A stretch of DNA of 64,000 nucleotides from Pseudoxanthomonas sp. PXM01 (GCF_014851815.1 NZ_JACVAJ010000003.1:372001-436000), one strand, 5' to 3'. Positions 52,031-62,862 are shown, counted from the stretch's first letter. The notes: generated by a model not told the origin, from the letters alone. Translations and numbers: made by a program.

Positions 52031-53710
52031 ATGACGCAGCGGTGGTGGTGTTGGCTGCTGTTGGCCCTGCTGCCGGCGGGCGGCGCGCACGGGGAGAACA
52101 TTGCGCGGATCGACCGCACCCAGCCGTTGGCGCTGGAACAGCAGGCCGGACAGCGTGCAGGACTGTTTTCGGAACGTCGCTTCGACAGCGGCGCGGTCGG
52201 TGTGCGCGTGGTCGGCAACGGCGAGTGGCGGGTGTATCCGGCGCCCGGCGTGGTCGAGCCGCTGCTGGTGTTCTATCACCCGTACACCGCGCGCGTGACC
52301 GTGCAGGCCCACGGCGGGGGGGCGCCGCGCCGCCAGGACATGTTCAGCCCCGACCTCGACCCGCAGTACAGCCGGCGTGGGCTGGTGTTCCCGCTGACCG
52401 GCGACGGACCCGTGGACGTGAAGGTCGAAGGCGCGCGCTATCCGCTGCGGGTCGCGGTGGAATCCGCACCCGCCTACGCCGCCGCCGATCTCTGGCACGT
52501 GCGACTGGTGCTGCCGGCCATCGGCATGGTGGTGGGCGTGTCGCTGGTGGTGCTGCTGTTCTGGGCGATGCTGCGCGAGCGCGTCTATGGGCTGTACGCC
52601 GGGGCCATGCTGTTCCAGCTGCTGTACGCGATGTGCTCGTACGGCGAGGCCTACGCCTGGCCCGGGCTGTCCGCATTGGCGCAGTTCGGCGCGCAGGGCA
52701 TCTGGTTTTCGGGATCGCTGGCGACCGTCCTGCTGGTTCTGTTGTGGCTGGACTATGCGGGCCTGCGCCAGGTCACGCCGCGACTGGCGTTCCTGATGCG
52801 GCTGGTCGGCGTGTACGGCTGCGGATTGACGCTGGTGCTGCTGCTGTCGCCTTGGCCTGCGGACAAGGCCTGGTTCCCCGACGTCGCCAACGCGCTGTTC
52901 CTGCTGACCAACGCCATCGCTCTCGTCACCTTGATGGTGGCCTGGTGGCGGGGACAGGTGCATGCGGCCTACGTCCTGATCGCATGGGTGCCGACGCTGG
53001 TGTTCACCATGTGGCGCGCGCTGCGTTTCAGCGGCGGCGAACGTGCCGAGCCCTGGCTGGAGTACGGCGTGCCATGGATGCTCGCGTTCACGGCCGTCGT
53101 GCTGGCGCTGGGCCTGGCCGACCGCATGCTGACCTTCCGCCGCGAGCGCGACAGCGCCAAGGCGCACGCAGAGCGCGATGGCCTGACCGGCGTGCTCAAC
53201 CGCGGCGCGATCGAGCATCGCCTGGACTGGGCACTGATCGAACGCCAGCGCGAACACATCCCGGTGTCGCTGCTCTTCATCGATCTGGACCATTTCAAGC
53301 AGGTCAACGACCGTCACGGCCATGCCGTGGGCGATGCCTGCCTGCGTGCGGTCACGCGTGTGGTCAGCCAGCAGTTCCAGTACGGCGACCAGCTTGGCCG
53401 GCTGGGGGGCGAGGAGTTCGTGCTGGTGCTGTCCGGCGTCGAACTGCACACGGCGCTCCGCGTCGGCGAGGAAGTCGCCGCACGCATCCGCCACGACTGC
53501 GCGCGGGTGGATGGCGTGGCGGTCTACGTCACCGCCAGCATCGGCGCGGCGCAGGCGCGTGGCGGCGATACCGTCGCCTCGCTGATCGCACGCGCCGACC
53601 ATGCCATGTACGCGGCCAAGCGCGCCGGCGGCGATCGCGTGGTCGCCGGAGAAGCGCCCTGCCCGGCCGCCGACAGCACGAAGGCGCCCGCAGGCGCCTC
53701 CATGGACTGA
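52031..53710 (+). CDS. Membrane diguanylate cyclase with 7TMR-DISM-like sensor
   Basis: A 559-residue protein: signal peptide, periplasmic beta-sandwich (about 25-150, DISM-like), seven membrane helices (about 155-355), then a GGDEF domain. Catalytic motif RLGGEEFVLVLSG, with FIDLDHFKQVNDRHGHAVGD for metal and substrate binding. The inhibitory I-site position reads QYGD, not RxxD, so product feedback is probably lost. It makes c-di-GMP from GTP. ATG 52031 lies 66 nt after the candidate structured leader. Its counterparts in the window are the EAL protein at 18640 and the GGDEF-EAL protein at 57254. Confidence 0.87.
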   Translation: MTQRWWCWLLLALLPAGGAHGENIARIDRTQPLALEQQAGQRAGLFSERRFDSGAVGVRVVGNGEWRVYPAPGVVEPLLVFYHPYTARVTVQAHGGGAPRRQDMFSPDLDPQYSRRGLVFPLTGDGPVDVKVEGARYPLRVAVESAPAYAAADLWHVRLVLPAIGMVVGVSLVVLLFWAMLRERVYGLYAGAMLFQLLYAMCSYGEAYAWPGLSALAQFGAQGIWFSGSLATVLLVLLWLDYAGLRQVTPRLAFLMRLVGVYGCGLTLVLLLSPWPADKAWFPDVANALFLLTNAIALVTLMVAWWRGQVHAAYVLIAWVPTLVFTMWRALRFSGGERAEPWLEYGVPWMLAFTAVVLALGLADRMLTFRRERDSAKAHAERDGLTGVLNRGAIEHRLDWALIERQREHIPVSLLFIDLDHFKQVNDRHGHAVGDACLRAVTRVVSQQFQYGDQLGRLGGEEFVLVLSGVELHTALRVGEEVAARIRHDCARVDGVAVYVTASIGAAQARGGDTVASLIARADHAMYAAKRAGGDRVVAGEAPCPAADSTKAPAGASMD

Positions 53711-53723
53711 TACCGCCGCGCGG

Positions 53724-54979
53724 TTACTTCGAGTACGCGCGCGGCAGCGGGCCGGACGGCTGCAGGTAACGGTCGCGCAGCTCGGTCTGGCGCGAGCGCA
53801 TCGGCATCGCGCGGCCACCCAGCCAGACCTGCTCCGCGGTGCTCGATACATCCAGCGGATCGGCGGTCCACAGCACCAGGTCGGCCAGCTTGCCCGGCGC
53901 GATGGTGCCCACGCGGTCGCCGACGCCGAAGGTCTCCGCCGGCACGCGCGTCAGACCAGCCAGGCCGTCTTCCCACGGCAGGCCGTTGGCCACCGCATTG
54001 CCGGCGAGCTGGCGGATCTTGCGCGCGTTGTGCGAGGCGTCGCCGGCCTGCGAGAAGCTGACGCTTACGCCGGCGGCATCCAGCCGCGCGGCATTCTCCA
54101 GCGTGGCGCCGATCTGGTCGAAGTCCGCCGGCAAGTCCGCCAGCGCATCCACGAACACCGGCACCTTCGCCTGCGCGAGTTGCGGTGCGAGCTTCCACGC
54201 TTCGGCACCGCCGGCGATGGCGATGCGCACGTTCTCGCGCTGGGACCAGCGCAACAACTGGCGGATGTCCGCCGCGCGGTTCACCTGCACCACGATGCGT
54301 CCGTTGCCGGCCAGGTAGCGCGCCAGCGTCGCGCGGCCTGCCGGCGTCAGCAGCGCATGCGGCGAATCCACCGGCACGCGACCGCGCGCCTCGGCCACCA
54401 TCTGGTCGAGCAGCATCCACTGCGCCGCGCGCGACTTTCCGGCCAGTTCCGCACCGCCGCTGCCCAACCGCACGAACAGTGCGCGCGGGCCGACCGGATC
54501 GGCACTGCCGTCCAGTCGCATCACGCCGCCCTGGCCGGCGATGAAGGAGCCGCCGGTGGATGCCGCCAGCAGGGTGAAGCCGATGCCCTCCACGCGCGAC
54601 ACCGGAATCACCACCGACGCCGGGTTGTACGCCAGCGTCACGTCGAACTCCGGCCGCATCGGCTGGTCCTGCAGGGTCACCGACGCATCCACGGTGGACG
54701 ACTCGCCCGACACTTCCTCCAGCCCGATCTCGGTGATGCCGCCGAAGAGCGCGGGCGTCAGCGGGCGACCGTTGGCCTCCACCACTGTCGCGCCCGGCGC
54801 GGCCAAGCCGCTGCCTACCGCCTGCACCATGCCGTTGCGTACCAGCACGTCGGCATTCTTCAGCGTGCCCTGCGCACCGGCGGTATGCACGGTGGCGTTA
54901 CGGATCAATACGTCCTGGGCGAGTGCGGGCGAACACGCCACGGCCAGTGCCACGCACAGCGCACGAAACAACACGCGGC

Positions 54980-54983
<4 letters not shown>
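53724..54983 (-). CDS. Amidohydrolase-like protein lacking metal ligands (degenerate partner)
   Basis: A 419-residue secreted protein (signal peptide cleaved after ALA, about 22) of the imidazolonepropionase-like amidohydrolase family, with QDVLIRNATVHTAG and the closing GVGDRVGTIAPGKLADLVL beta-sandwich. The HxH metal site is absent: the position reads TPALFGGITEIG. The later His and Asp ligand positions also appear replaced (VQVNRAAD, AGGAEAWKL, SFSQAGDA). It is therefore probably a non-catalytic subunit of the enzyme encoded just upstream; the ATG overlaps that gene's stop (ATGA). Confidence 0.75.
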
Positions 54984-56401
<1,418 letters not shown>

Positions 56402-56558
56402 GGATGTGTCCCCTGAGAGAGACCCGAAACCTAACCGCCCGTGCGCCACCTTGCCAAGTGCGCGGTGCCCGCTGCGTGCCCCCTACGACACAGGTCGAAT
56501 GCGATGCGGCGCAGCCGCTTGCTATATTCCGCGCTCGCTCCGACAGGCCTCCATCGAC

Positions 56559-57278
56559 ATGCCAGCGCCCGTCCGGTCGTCTTCGCCGCCCCGCGCCACG
56601 CCTGCGCGGCGCGCCCCGGGCAAGGGGGCGCAGAAGTCCACTCCCGCGCGTGTATCGCAGGTGCTGGTGGCCGTCGACAAGGCACTGGTGCGGCACGGGC
56701 TGGTGCGATTGCTGGAAACCAGCGGAAAGCCCTTCGACATCCACGTCAGCGCCCATGCGCGCAGCACGCGCGAGTGCGTGCGCGAGACGCCGTTCGACCT
56801 GCTGCTGATCGATCCTGCCCAGGTGCGCGAGATCGGCGCGGCGTTGCATGTATCGCCCTGCAAGACTGTCCTGGTCACCGCACGCGACCATGTCGGCATG
56901 GCGCCGCTGCCTGGGCGGATGACCGCCTGCGGCATGCTCAGCGAATCCGACGCGGAAGCCAGCGCGCGCAAGCTGTTGCTGACCGTGGCCGAATGCACGT
57001 TGGCCTGCTTCGAGCGCGACCGCTGTGGCGGCTGCCTGGCGCAGCGCACCTGGCAGCAGGCGCACTTGCCGCTGTCGCCGCGCGAACGCGAGGTCTTCCT
57101 GCATATCGGCGCCGGTGCGGGGCCCGCGAAAATCGCCCGCGATCTTGCGCTGTCGGTCAAGACCGTCGAAAGCCACCGCGAGAAGATCAAGCACAAGCTC
57201 GGGCTGGACAGCGCCGCCGCCCTGCAGTGCGCCGCGCTGCGCTGGCGGCAGGGCTATGCGTTGACCGAAGAGGGCTGA
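56559..57278 (+). CDS. LuxR-type regulator with atypical receiver and cysteine cluster
   Basis: A 239-residue regulator. Residues 34-125 form a receiver-like domain with LLLIDPA (Asp85) but with only one acidic residue in the first pocket (VAVDKAL, Asp40). The linker contains Cys146, Cys150, Cys156 and Cys159 (ECTLACFERDRCGGC), a spacing that could bind a metal or iron-sulfur cluster. Residues 170-232 are a LuxR helix-turn-helix (LSPREREVFLHIGAG, KTVESHREKIKHKLG). A TATATT box lies about 35 nt upstream of ATG 56559. The 3' end overlaps the facing GGDEF-EAL gene by 25 bp. Confidence 0.78.
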   Translation: MPAPVRSSSPPRATPARRAPGKGAQKSTPARVSQVLVAVDKALVRHGLVRLLETSGKPFDIHVSAHARSTRECVRETPFDLLLIDPAQVREIGAALHVSPCKTVLVTARDHVGMAPLPGRMTACGMLSESDAEASARKLLLTVAECTLACFERDRCGGCLAQRTWQQAHLPLSPREREVFLHIGAGAGPAKIARDLALSVKTVESHREKIKHKLGLDSAAALQCAALRWRQGYALTEEG

Positions 57279-59509
57279 CCGTCCTGCGCGCGTGCAGGCA
57301 TCAGCCAGCGTGCGGCGAAGTCGGCCGGCGAAAGCGCGGCATCGAAGAGGAAGCCCTGCGCCTGCCCGCAACCGAGCGAAAGCAGTACGTCGGCCTGTGC
57401 GGCGCTTTCCACGCCCTCGGCGGTCAGTTGCAGGTCCAGGCTGCGTGCCATGGCGATGGTCGCCACCACGATGGCGTAGTCGTGGCGGTGCTCCAGCATG
57501 CCGCGCACGAACGTGCGGTCCAGCTTGAGCCGGTTGAGCGGAAAACCCTTCAGGTGCGCCAGCGACGAGTAGCCCATGCCGAAGTCGTCCAGCGACAATG
57601 AAAAGCCCGCCGATTTCAGTTCCGACAGCGTCGCCAACGACGCGTCCGGATCGGCCATCAGTCCGCTCTCGGTCAGCTCCAGGTCGAAGCGCTGGGGCTG
57701 CAGTCCCGCCGCCGCGATCTGTTCGATCAGCAGGCCAGCCATCTCCGGATCGTCGAACTGCCGCGGCGATAGATTGATCGCCAGCCGGCCCGGCAGCGAC
57801 AGGCCAGCCGCATCCCAGGCGCGCAACTGCGCACAGGCCGTCGCGATCACCCAGCGTCCGAGCGGCTGGATCAGGCCACGATGCTCGGCCAGCGGTACGA
57901 ACTCGTCCGGGCTCACCTGCCCCAGCACCGCGTCGCGCCAGCGCAACAACGCTTCGGCGCCGACCAGGCGGCCGTCTGCGATGGCGACCTGCGGCTGGTA
58001 GTGCAGTTCCAGCGAGCCGTCGCGCAGTGCACGCTCCAGGCGGTCGGCCAGCTGCACGCGGCGCTCCAGCCGCGCGCTCATGTCGGGGTGGTAGGTCCCC
58101 ACCGTGAGGCGCGACCGCTTGGCCTCGTACATCGCGGTGTCGGCGTTGCGCAGCAGCAGTTCGCTGCTGGCGCCATCCTGCGGATACACCGAAATGCCGA
58201 TGCTCGCCTTCAGCCCGAACACCGTGCCGCCGATGGTCATCGGCTGGGTGATCGCGTCGTTCAGCCGGCGCGCGATGGCCTGGGCCGCCTTCGCACGCGT
58301 ATCCGGCGCCAGCACCACGAATTCGTCGCCGCCCAGGCGCGCGACGTGCTGGCCGGTGTCCAGTTCGTCGCGCAGGCGGCGGCCGATCTCGACCAGCACC
58401 GCATCGCCGGTGGTATGGCCCTTGGTGTCGTTGATGTCCTTGAATTCGTCCAGGTCGATGAACAACACCGAGAACACCCGCCCGGACGCGGCCGCATCGG
58501 TGATCAGGCGTTCCAGCTCCGCATAGAAGTGGGCGCGGTTCGGAAGTTCGGTGAGGTCGTCGTACAGCGCCAGCTGTTCGATGCGCGAGAGCTGCGACAC
58601 CTGGCGCGAGATGTCCTGGATGGTGCCGACCACGCGCTTGCCGTGGCCATGGACATCGGCCAGGGCGCGGCCGCGTTCGCGCAGCATGCGCGGCGGATGG
58701 CCGTCGCCCTCGACGCGGTAGCGCACGTCGTAGGCGATGCCGCTGGCGACCGCGGTGGCGAAGGCGGCATCCAGCGCCGGGCGGTCCAGCGGATGCACCC
58801 AGCGGCGCAGGTGTTCATAGCCGCCGCATTCCCGCAGGTCCTCGGTGCGCAGCATCTCGCGCGCCCGTGCGCAGCAATGCAGGCGTCCCTCCGGCAGCAG
58901 CAGTTCCCAGCGGGCGAGTTGCGCCAGGTCATGCGCCTCGGACAGCAGCGACTCGCTTTCGCGCAACGAAGCGGTGGAGTCCGACAATGCCTTGCGGTCG
59001 GCCGACACGTAGGCGTCCATGACCACACCGATGTCGAAGAACAGCCGCTTGATGGTGGACTTCAACGCCTGCGCATGGAACTCCGGGTCCTCGCGCAACA
59101 GCGGCTGCAGCGAATCCATGATCGCGGTCAGCAGCGTGCTGCAGCCGGCCAGGTACCAATGCGGTTCCAGTCCGATGCGGTGGTGTACCGCGCCGATCCG
59201 CCAGCGGTTCTCCACGTACTGGCGGTCGACATGGGCGGTGAACAGGTCGCGCGAGTAGCGCTTCTGGGCGTGGTGCAGCCGTTGCAGCTGCTGCCAGTCG
59301 CGGATGTACGCGCCGGTCTCGGCAAAGGCCCCCACCTGCGCGTAGAAGCGGTCGATGTTGGCGCTCTCGCTGGCCTGCACCACGTCCCACAGCTGCAGCA
59401 GGCGGTCGCGATCGGCGCTGCCGAGATCGAGGAAATCCAGCCTCAGCCGGATGTCGTCGTCGCTGAGGAAGGCGGGATCACCGGGGGAAGGGGGGTTGCC
59501 GGGGTCCAT
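57254..59509 (-). CDS. Globin-coupled GGDEF-EAL c-di-GMP enzyme
   Basis: A 751-residue cytoplasmic protein. Residues 12-170 form a protoglobin sensor with the distal Tyr56 (IDRFYAQVG) and proximal His109 (GAVHHRIGLEPHWYLAG), so it should bind haem and sense O2, NO or redox. A PAS-like region follows (about 190-310), then GGDEF (RLGGDEFVVL; I-site position TGQH, not RxxD) and EAL (GAEALLRW, AINLSPRQF, ELTESGL, DDFGMGYSSL, LKLDRTF, TAEGVES). Both output domains look intact, so the net direction may be set by the globin. ATG 59509 is the family start. Confidence 0.92.
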   Translation of the reverse strand: MDPGNPPSPGDPAFLSDDDIRLRLDFLDLGSADRDRLLQLWDVVQASESANIDRFYAQVGAFAETGAYIRDWQQLQRLHHAQKRYSRDLFTAHVDRQYVENRWRIGAVHHRIGLEPHWYLAGCSTLLTAIMDSLQPLLREDPEFHAQALKSTIKRLFFDIGVVMDAYVSADRKALSDSTASLRESESLLSEAHDLAQLARWELLLPEGRLHCCARAREMLRTEDLRECGGYEHLRRWVHPLDRPALDAAFATAVASGIAYDVRYRVEGDGHPPRMLRERGRALADVHGHGKRVVGTIQDISRQVSQLSRIEQLALYDDLTELPNRAHFYAELERLITDAAASGRVFSVLFIDLDEFKDINDTKGHTTGDAVLVEIGRRLRDELDTGQHVARLGGDEFVVLAPDTRAKAAQAIARRLNDAITQPMTIGGTVFGLKASIGISVYPQDGASSELLLRNADTAMYEAKRSRLTVGTYHPDMSARLERRVQLADRLERALRDGSLELHYQPQVAIADGRLVGAEALLRWRDAVLGQVSPDEFVPLAEHRGLIQPLGRWVIATACAQLRAWDAAGLSLPGRLAINLSPRQFDDPEMAGLLIEQIAAAGLQPQRFDLELTESGLMADPDASLATLSELKSAGFSLSLDDFGMGYSSLAHLKGFPLNRLKLDRTFVRGMLEHRHDYAIVVATIAMARSLDLQLTAEGVESAAQADVLLSLGCGQAQGFLFDAALSPADFAARWLMPARAQDGQPSSVNA

Positions 59510-59655
59510 GGACGGTTCGCGGAAGCCGGCTCAGTCCTGCCAGGCGCGCTGTACATCGGCGTGCCTGTCTCTGCCGGCGGCCGCCGTCCGCCTTCGTCCC
59601 CTGCCTGTTCGTTCGTCCAACGCCATTCCCCTTTCCCCGTTCAGGGATGAAACTA

Positions 59656-59696
59656 ATGGAAGGCAATTCCATGCCACCATCGGGGGATCCCCGATG
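59656..59696 (+). promoter_or_regulatory. Twin palindromes upstream of AMP nucleosidase
   Basis: ATGGAA / TTCCAT (59656-59672, 5-nt loop) is followed at once by CATCGGGG / CCCCGATG (59678-59696, 3-nt loop); both are perfect. They sit 66-106 nt before the amn start, in a 252-bp divergent region without a gene. They may be operators or leader hairpins. Confidence 0.5.
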
Positions 59697-59761
59697 TCCG
59701 CCGCGCGGCTCCTGTGCCGTGCGGCGTCGCGGGACGAACGCAGGCACGCAACGAGGGCAAG

Positions 59762-60538
59762 ATGAAGGACAAGAACGAGATCGTCGACAACTGGCTGCCG
59801 CGCTACACCGGCGTGCCCCTGGACCAGTTCGGCGAGCATGTGTTGCTCACCAATTTCGGTGGCTACCTCAACGTGTTTTCGCAGCTGACCGGTGCGCCCA
59901 TCGTCGGCCTGGACCGGCCGATGGCCAGCGCCACCGCCGACGGCATCACCATGATCAACTTCGGCATGGGCAGCCCCAACGCCGCCACGATGATGGACCT
60001 GCTGTCGGCCATCATGCCGAAGGCGGTGCTGTTCCTCGGCAAGTGCGGCGGGCTGAAGCGCAAGAACCAGCTGGGCGACCTGGTGCTGCCGATCGCGGCG
60101 ATCCGCGGCGAGGGCACCAGCAACGACTACCTGCTGCCGGAAGTGCCGGCGCTGCCGGCGTTCGCGCTGCAACGCGCGGTGTCCACGATGATCCGCGACC
60201 TGGGTCACGACTACTGGACCGGCACGGTGTACACCACCAACCGTCGTGTGTGGGAACACGACCTGGCCTTCAAGGAGCGCCTGCGCGCGATGCGCTGCAT
60301 GGCCATCGACATGGAGACCGCCACTGTCTTCGCTGCCGGCTTCGCCAACCGCATCCCGTGCGGCGCGCTGCTGCTGGTCAGCGACCAGCCGATGATCCCG
60401 GAAGGCGTGAAGACCGAGGCCAGCGACGCCAAGGTCAGCTCCTCGTTCGTCGAGAACCACATCACCGTCGGCATCGAAGCGCTGAAGCTGATCCGCCGCA
60501 ACGGGAAGTCGGTACGGCATCTGCGGTTCGACGAGTAG
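59762..60538 (+). CDS. amn: AMP nucleosidase (short form)
   Basis: A 258-residue enzyme of the nucleoside phosphorylase fold that hydrolyses AMP to adenine and ribose-5-phosphate. Motifs: FLGKCGGLKRKNQLGDLVLP (phosphate/ribose site), MAIDMETATVFAAGFANRIP (catalytic Met-Glu loop) and LLLVSDQPMIPEG. It is much shorter than E. coli Amn (484), lacking the N-terminal regulatory domain, but equals the form found in Bacteroidetes and Xanthomonadaceae. ATG 59762 follows CGAGGGCAAG, a fair ribosome site. Confidence 0.87.
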   Translation: MKDKNEIVDNWLPRYTGVPLDQFGEHVLLTNFGGYLNVFSQLTGAPIVGLDRPMASATADGITMINFGMGSPNAATMMDLLSAIMPKAVLFLGKCGGLKRKNQLGDLVLPIAAIRGEGTSNDYLLPEVPALPAFALQRAVSTMIRDLGHDYWTGTVYTTNRRVWEHDLAFKERLRAMRCMAIDMETATVFAAGFANRIPCGALLLVSDQPMIPEGVKTEASDAKVSSSFVENHITVGIEALKLIRRNGKSVRHLRFDE

Positions 60539-60542
60539 CGGG

Positions 60543-61859
60543 ATGGCCGCTGCGATCCGTGTGCCGTCGGTTCCGCAAGCGATGATGGTCGTCGGCGCCA
60601 TGGTGTTTGCCGGGTGCGCGTCACTGCGGCAAGCCGACACGGCACCGGCCGACATCGAGATAAGCGCCATCGAGATCGACGCGGCGACCGGCAGCGGTAC
60701 GGTGGTCGTTACCAATCAGTCCCGCAGGCGGGTGTTGATACGCACCAATGACTTGGTATGGCAGGAAGACGCCGTGATCCGGCGTGTGCCGCGACCGAAT
60801 CTGGATTTCGGCGACGATGCCATCGTGCTGACACACGATGCACGCCTTGGCGCGGGGGAGTCGCGCGAGTACATGGTCACGCCCGCGATGGGTGCGTTGC
60901 GTCGCGACCATCCCGCCATCCACGTGTGCTGGGACAACCGGAACTGGACATGCGAGGCCTACTGGCTGGTGCCCGCCAAGGCGTCGTGGAGCACGTTGAT
61001 CGGGCGCAATCGCCTGCTGACGTGGATCGCGGCGGCTCACAACCGTTTGCAGGAAGTGGAGAAGCAGACGACAGACGACGCCCGCGAGCGCGCCCGCCGG
61101 ATGACGGAGGCCTTCGATCGCGATCTCGCAGTGGCCTACACGCCGGAGCGTCTGGCGGCCGCATCCGACGAGGAGCTGGAGGAACTGTTCCAGGCTGCCA
61201 ACCGCGTCGTCTTCTATGCGCATGGACCGGCGCATGCGGCGCTGTTGCAGCGGACCGCGCAGTCCCTGGACGCGCGATCGACGCTGACCGACGCGCACCG
61301 CCGTGATCTATATCGCGCCTGGGTGGTGACGCGTCAGTTCGACGCCGCCAATGCACTGGCGCGCAGCCATCCCGGCTTGCAGCTGCAGGCATTGCCACCG
61401 GTCCCCCCTGCCGATGTGCCCGGCGCGGGCCGCGTCGTGGTGTGGCGTCCGGCGGACGATGCCGAGGCGTTGTCCGCGCAGGTCGTCGAACAGGACGTGC
61501 CGACGCGCGTGGTCGTGCTGTCGCACCCGCGCTGCGGCTTCTCGCAACGCGCCATCGCCGCGATCGAGGCGGACCCCGTGTTGTCCGCACGGCTGGGTGA
61601 TGCGCTGTGGCTGGCGCCGCCCAACGGGTCGCTCGACCTGCGCGATATCCAGGCGTGGAATCGTGCGCATCCCCGTGCACGCCTGAGCTACGCGGTGGCG
61701 ATGGGCGATTGGCCGCAGTTCGACAGCTGGGCGACGCCGGTGTTCTATTTCATGCGCGAAGGACGCGTCGTGGCGACCGTCACGGGCTGGCCCAGGGAGG
61801 GCCGTGCACGCGAGCTTCATGAGGCCTTCGCTCAGATGGACGCGCCGGAAGACCCCTGA
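60543..61859 (+). CDS. Lipoprotein with C-terminal thioredoxin-fold (CGFS) domain
   Basis: A 438-residue lipoprotein; the lipobox FAGC puts the anchor at Cys25. The first 130 mature residues are beta-rich with Cys129 and Cys137 (HVCWDNRNWTCEA). A helical region follows (about 150-280). Residues about 295-430 look like a thioredoxin fold with LSHPRCGFSQRAIAAIEAD (Cys331-Gly-Phe-Ser334), and SWATPVFYFMREGRVVATVTG as the cis-proline strand pair. CGFS is the active-site motif of monothiol glutaredoxins, unusual in a secreted protein. No family is recognised for the whole chain. It starts 4 nt after amn. Confidence 0.65.
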   Translation: MAAAIRVPSVPQAMMVVGAMVFAGCASLRQADTAPADIEISAIEIDAATGSGTVVVTNQSRRRVLIRTNDLVWQEDAVIRRVPRPNLDFGDDAIVLTHDARLGAGESREYMVTPAMGALRRDHPAIHVCWDNRNWTCEAYWLVPAKASWSTLIGRNRLLTWIAAAHNRLQEVEKQTTDDARERARRMTEAFDRDLAVAYTPERLAAASDEELEELFQAANRVVFYAHGPAHAALLQRTAQSLDARSTLTDAHRRDLYRAWVVTRQFDAANALARSHPGLQLQALPPVPPADVPGAGRVVVWRPADDAEALSAQVVEQDVPTRVVVLSHPRCGFSQRAIAAIEADPVLSARLGDALWLAPPNGSLDLRDIQAWNRAHPRARLSYAVAMGDWPQFDSWATPVFYFMREGRVVATVTGWPREGRARELHEAFAQMDAPEDP

Positions 61860-61869
61860 GGAGACAAGG

Positions 61870-62415
61870 ATGCAGGACCACACGAAGCGCAAGCGCTGGA
61901 TCGGCGTGGCGTTGGCCATGTCGCTGGGAAGCACGGCAGCGGCGGCCGAAACGGCGGTGGAGACCGAAGCCCGCAACGCCGCTGCCGGGTTCGCCATCAC
62001 CACCAGCCTCACCCTGCTGGAAGCCCTGGGCAAACAGTGCGGCACCTACGAAGGCGAGGCCGGCAGCCAGGCGCGTGCCGCGCTGCAGGGCTGGCAGCAG
62101 CGCAACCACCGCTACCTGGAACCCTCGCTGCAGCGCGTGCTCGTGCTGACGGATGCGGTCGCCGCGGCAGGGGGTGAGGCGCAAGGCAAGGCATTCGCCG
62201 ATGCGCGCAAGGCCGAGTTCACCGGCGCCGCCACGACCGCGCTGCGCGCGATGTTCCCCGAAGGCGAAGTGACCACGGCTGCGTGCGCACGCATTGCGGC
62301 CGCGACCGCAGGTGGCGCCTATGATTACCGCCAGCATGCGGAGTTCTTCCCTACACTGCAGGCCCTGGAGCGGGGCACGGCCGCGCCGACCAAACCAGCC
62401 GCGGAGCACCGATAG
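61870..62415 (+). CDS. Secreted protein of unknown function
   Basis: A 181-residue protein with a basic start (KRKRW) and signal peptide cleaved after AAA (about 26). The mature part is helical and alanine-rich, with two cysteines (KQCGTYEGEAG and TAACARIAAA). No domain is recognised. It lies 10 nt after the CGFS lipoprotein gene, with GAGGAGAC upstream, and is followed at once by the DUF695-like gene, so the three are probably co-transcribed. Confidence 0.6.
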   Translation: MQDHTKRKRWIGVALAMSLGSTAAAAETAVETEARNAAAGFAITTSLTLLEALGKQCGTYEGEAGSQARAALQGWQQRNHRYLEPSLQRVLVLTDAVAAAGGEAQGKAFADARKAEFTGAATTALRAMFPEGEVTTAACARIAAATAGGAYDYRQHAEFFPTLQALERGTAAPTKPAAEHR

Positions 62416-62862
62416 GTGACAGAATCCATGCCGTCCGGGACAGCGAACAGCGATAGCGAGAAGTGGCTTCTCCTCCGCTCATTGACGGAAGATCGTCCGC
62501 ATTTCGTCGGCGTCATTCCCGCGCTTCCGCCGCCCCAGGTGAGGGCGGCTTTCCCGCAGCGGATCACGATCGTGGTCGCCTACGAAGAAAACGAGAAGGG
62601 CCTGCCTCTCTACGAGGATGATCTGGCCGCGCTGAACCATCTGGAAGACGACATCCGCGAATGGGACCCCGAGCGACGTGTGTTTCTCAATGCGGCGCGG
62701 AGCACGGGTCTGGGGGAGCGGCGCTGGATCCTCTACGCGACGGACGTCGACGCCATGGAAGCGCTGGTGCCGGAGAACGACTTCATGGACATCTCCGCCG
62801 AGCACGATCCGGAATGGTCGGAAATCGGCACCATCCTCGCCGGGATACCGGCGGCCCATTAG
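62416..62862 (+). CDS. DUF695-like protein
   Basis: A 148-residue cytoplasmic protein. FPQRITIVVAYEENEKGLPL then DDLAALNHLEDDI and the RRWILYATDVDAMEALV region match the pattern of DUF695, a family of unknown function often found near toxin-immunity or stress genes. GTG 62416 follows the TAG of the previous gene without a gap, so translation may be coupled. An ATG lies at 62428. No membrane segment or signal peptide. Confidence 0.62.
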   Translation: MTESMPSGTANSDSEKWLLLRSLTEDRPHFVGVIPALPPPQVRAAFPQRITIVVAYEENEKGLPLYEDDLAALNHLEDDIREWDPERRVFLNAARSTGLGERRWILYATDVDAMEALVPENDFMDISAEHDPEWSEIGTILAGIPAAH

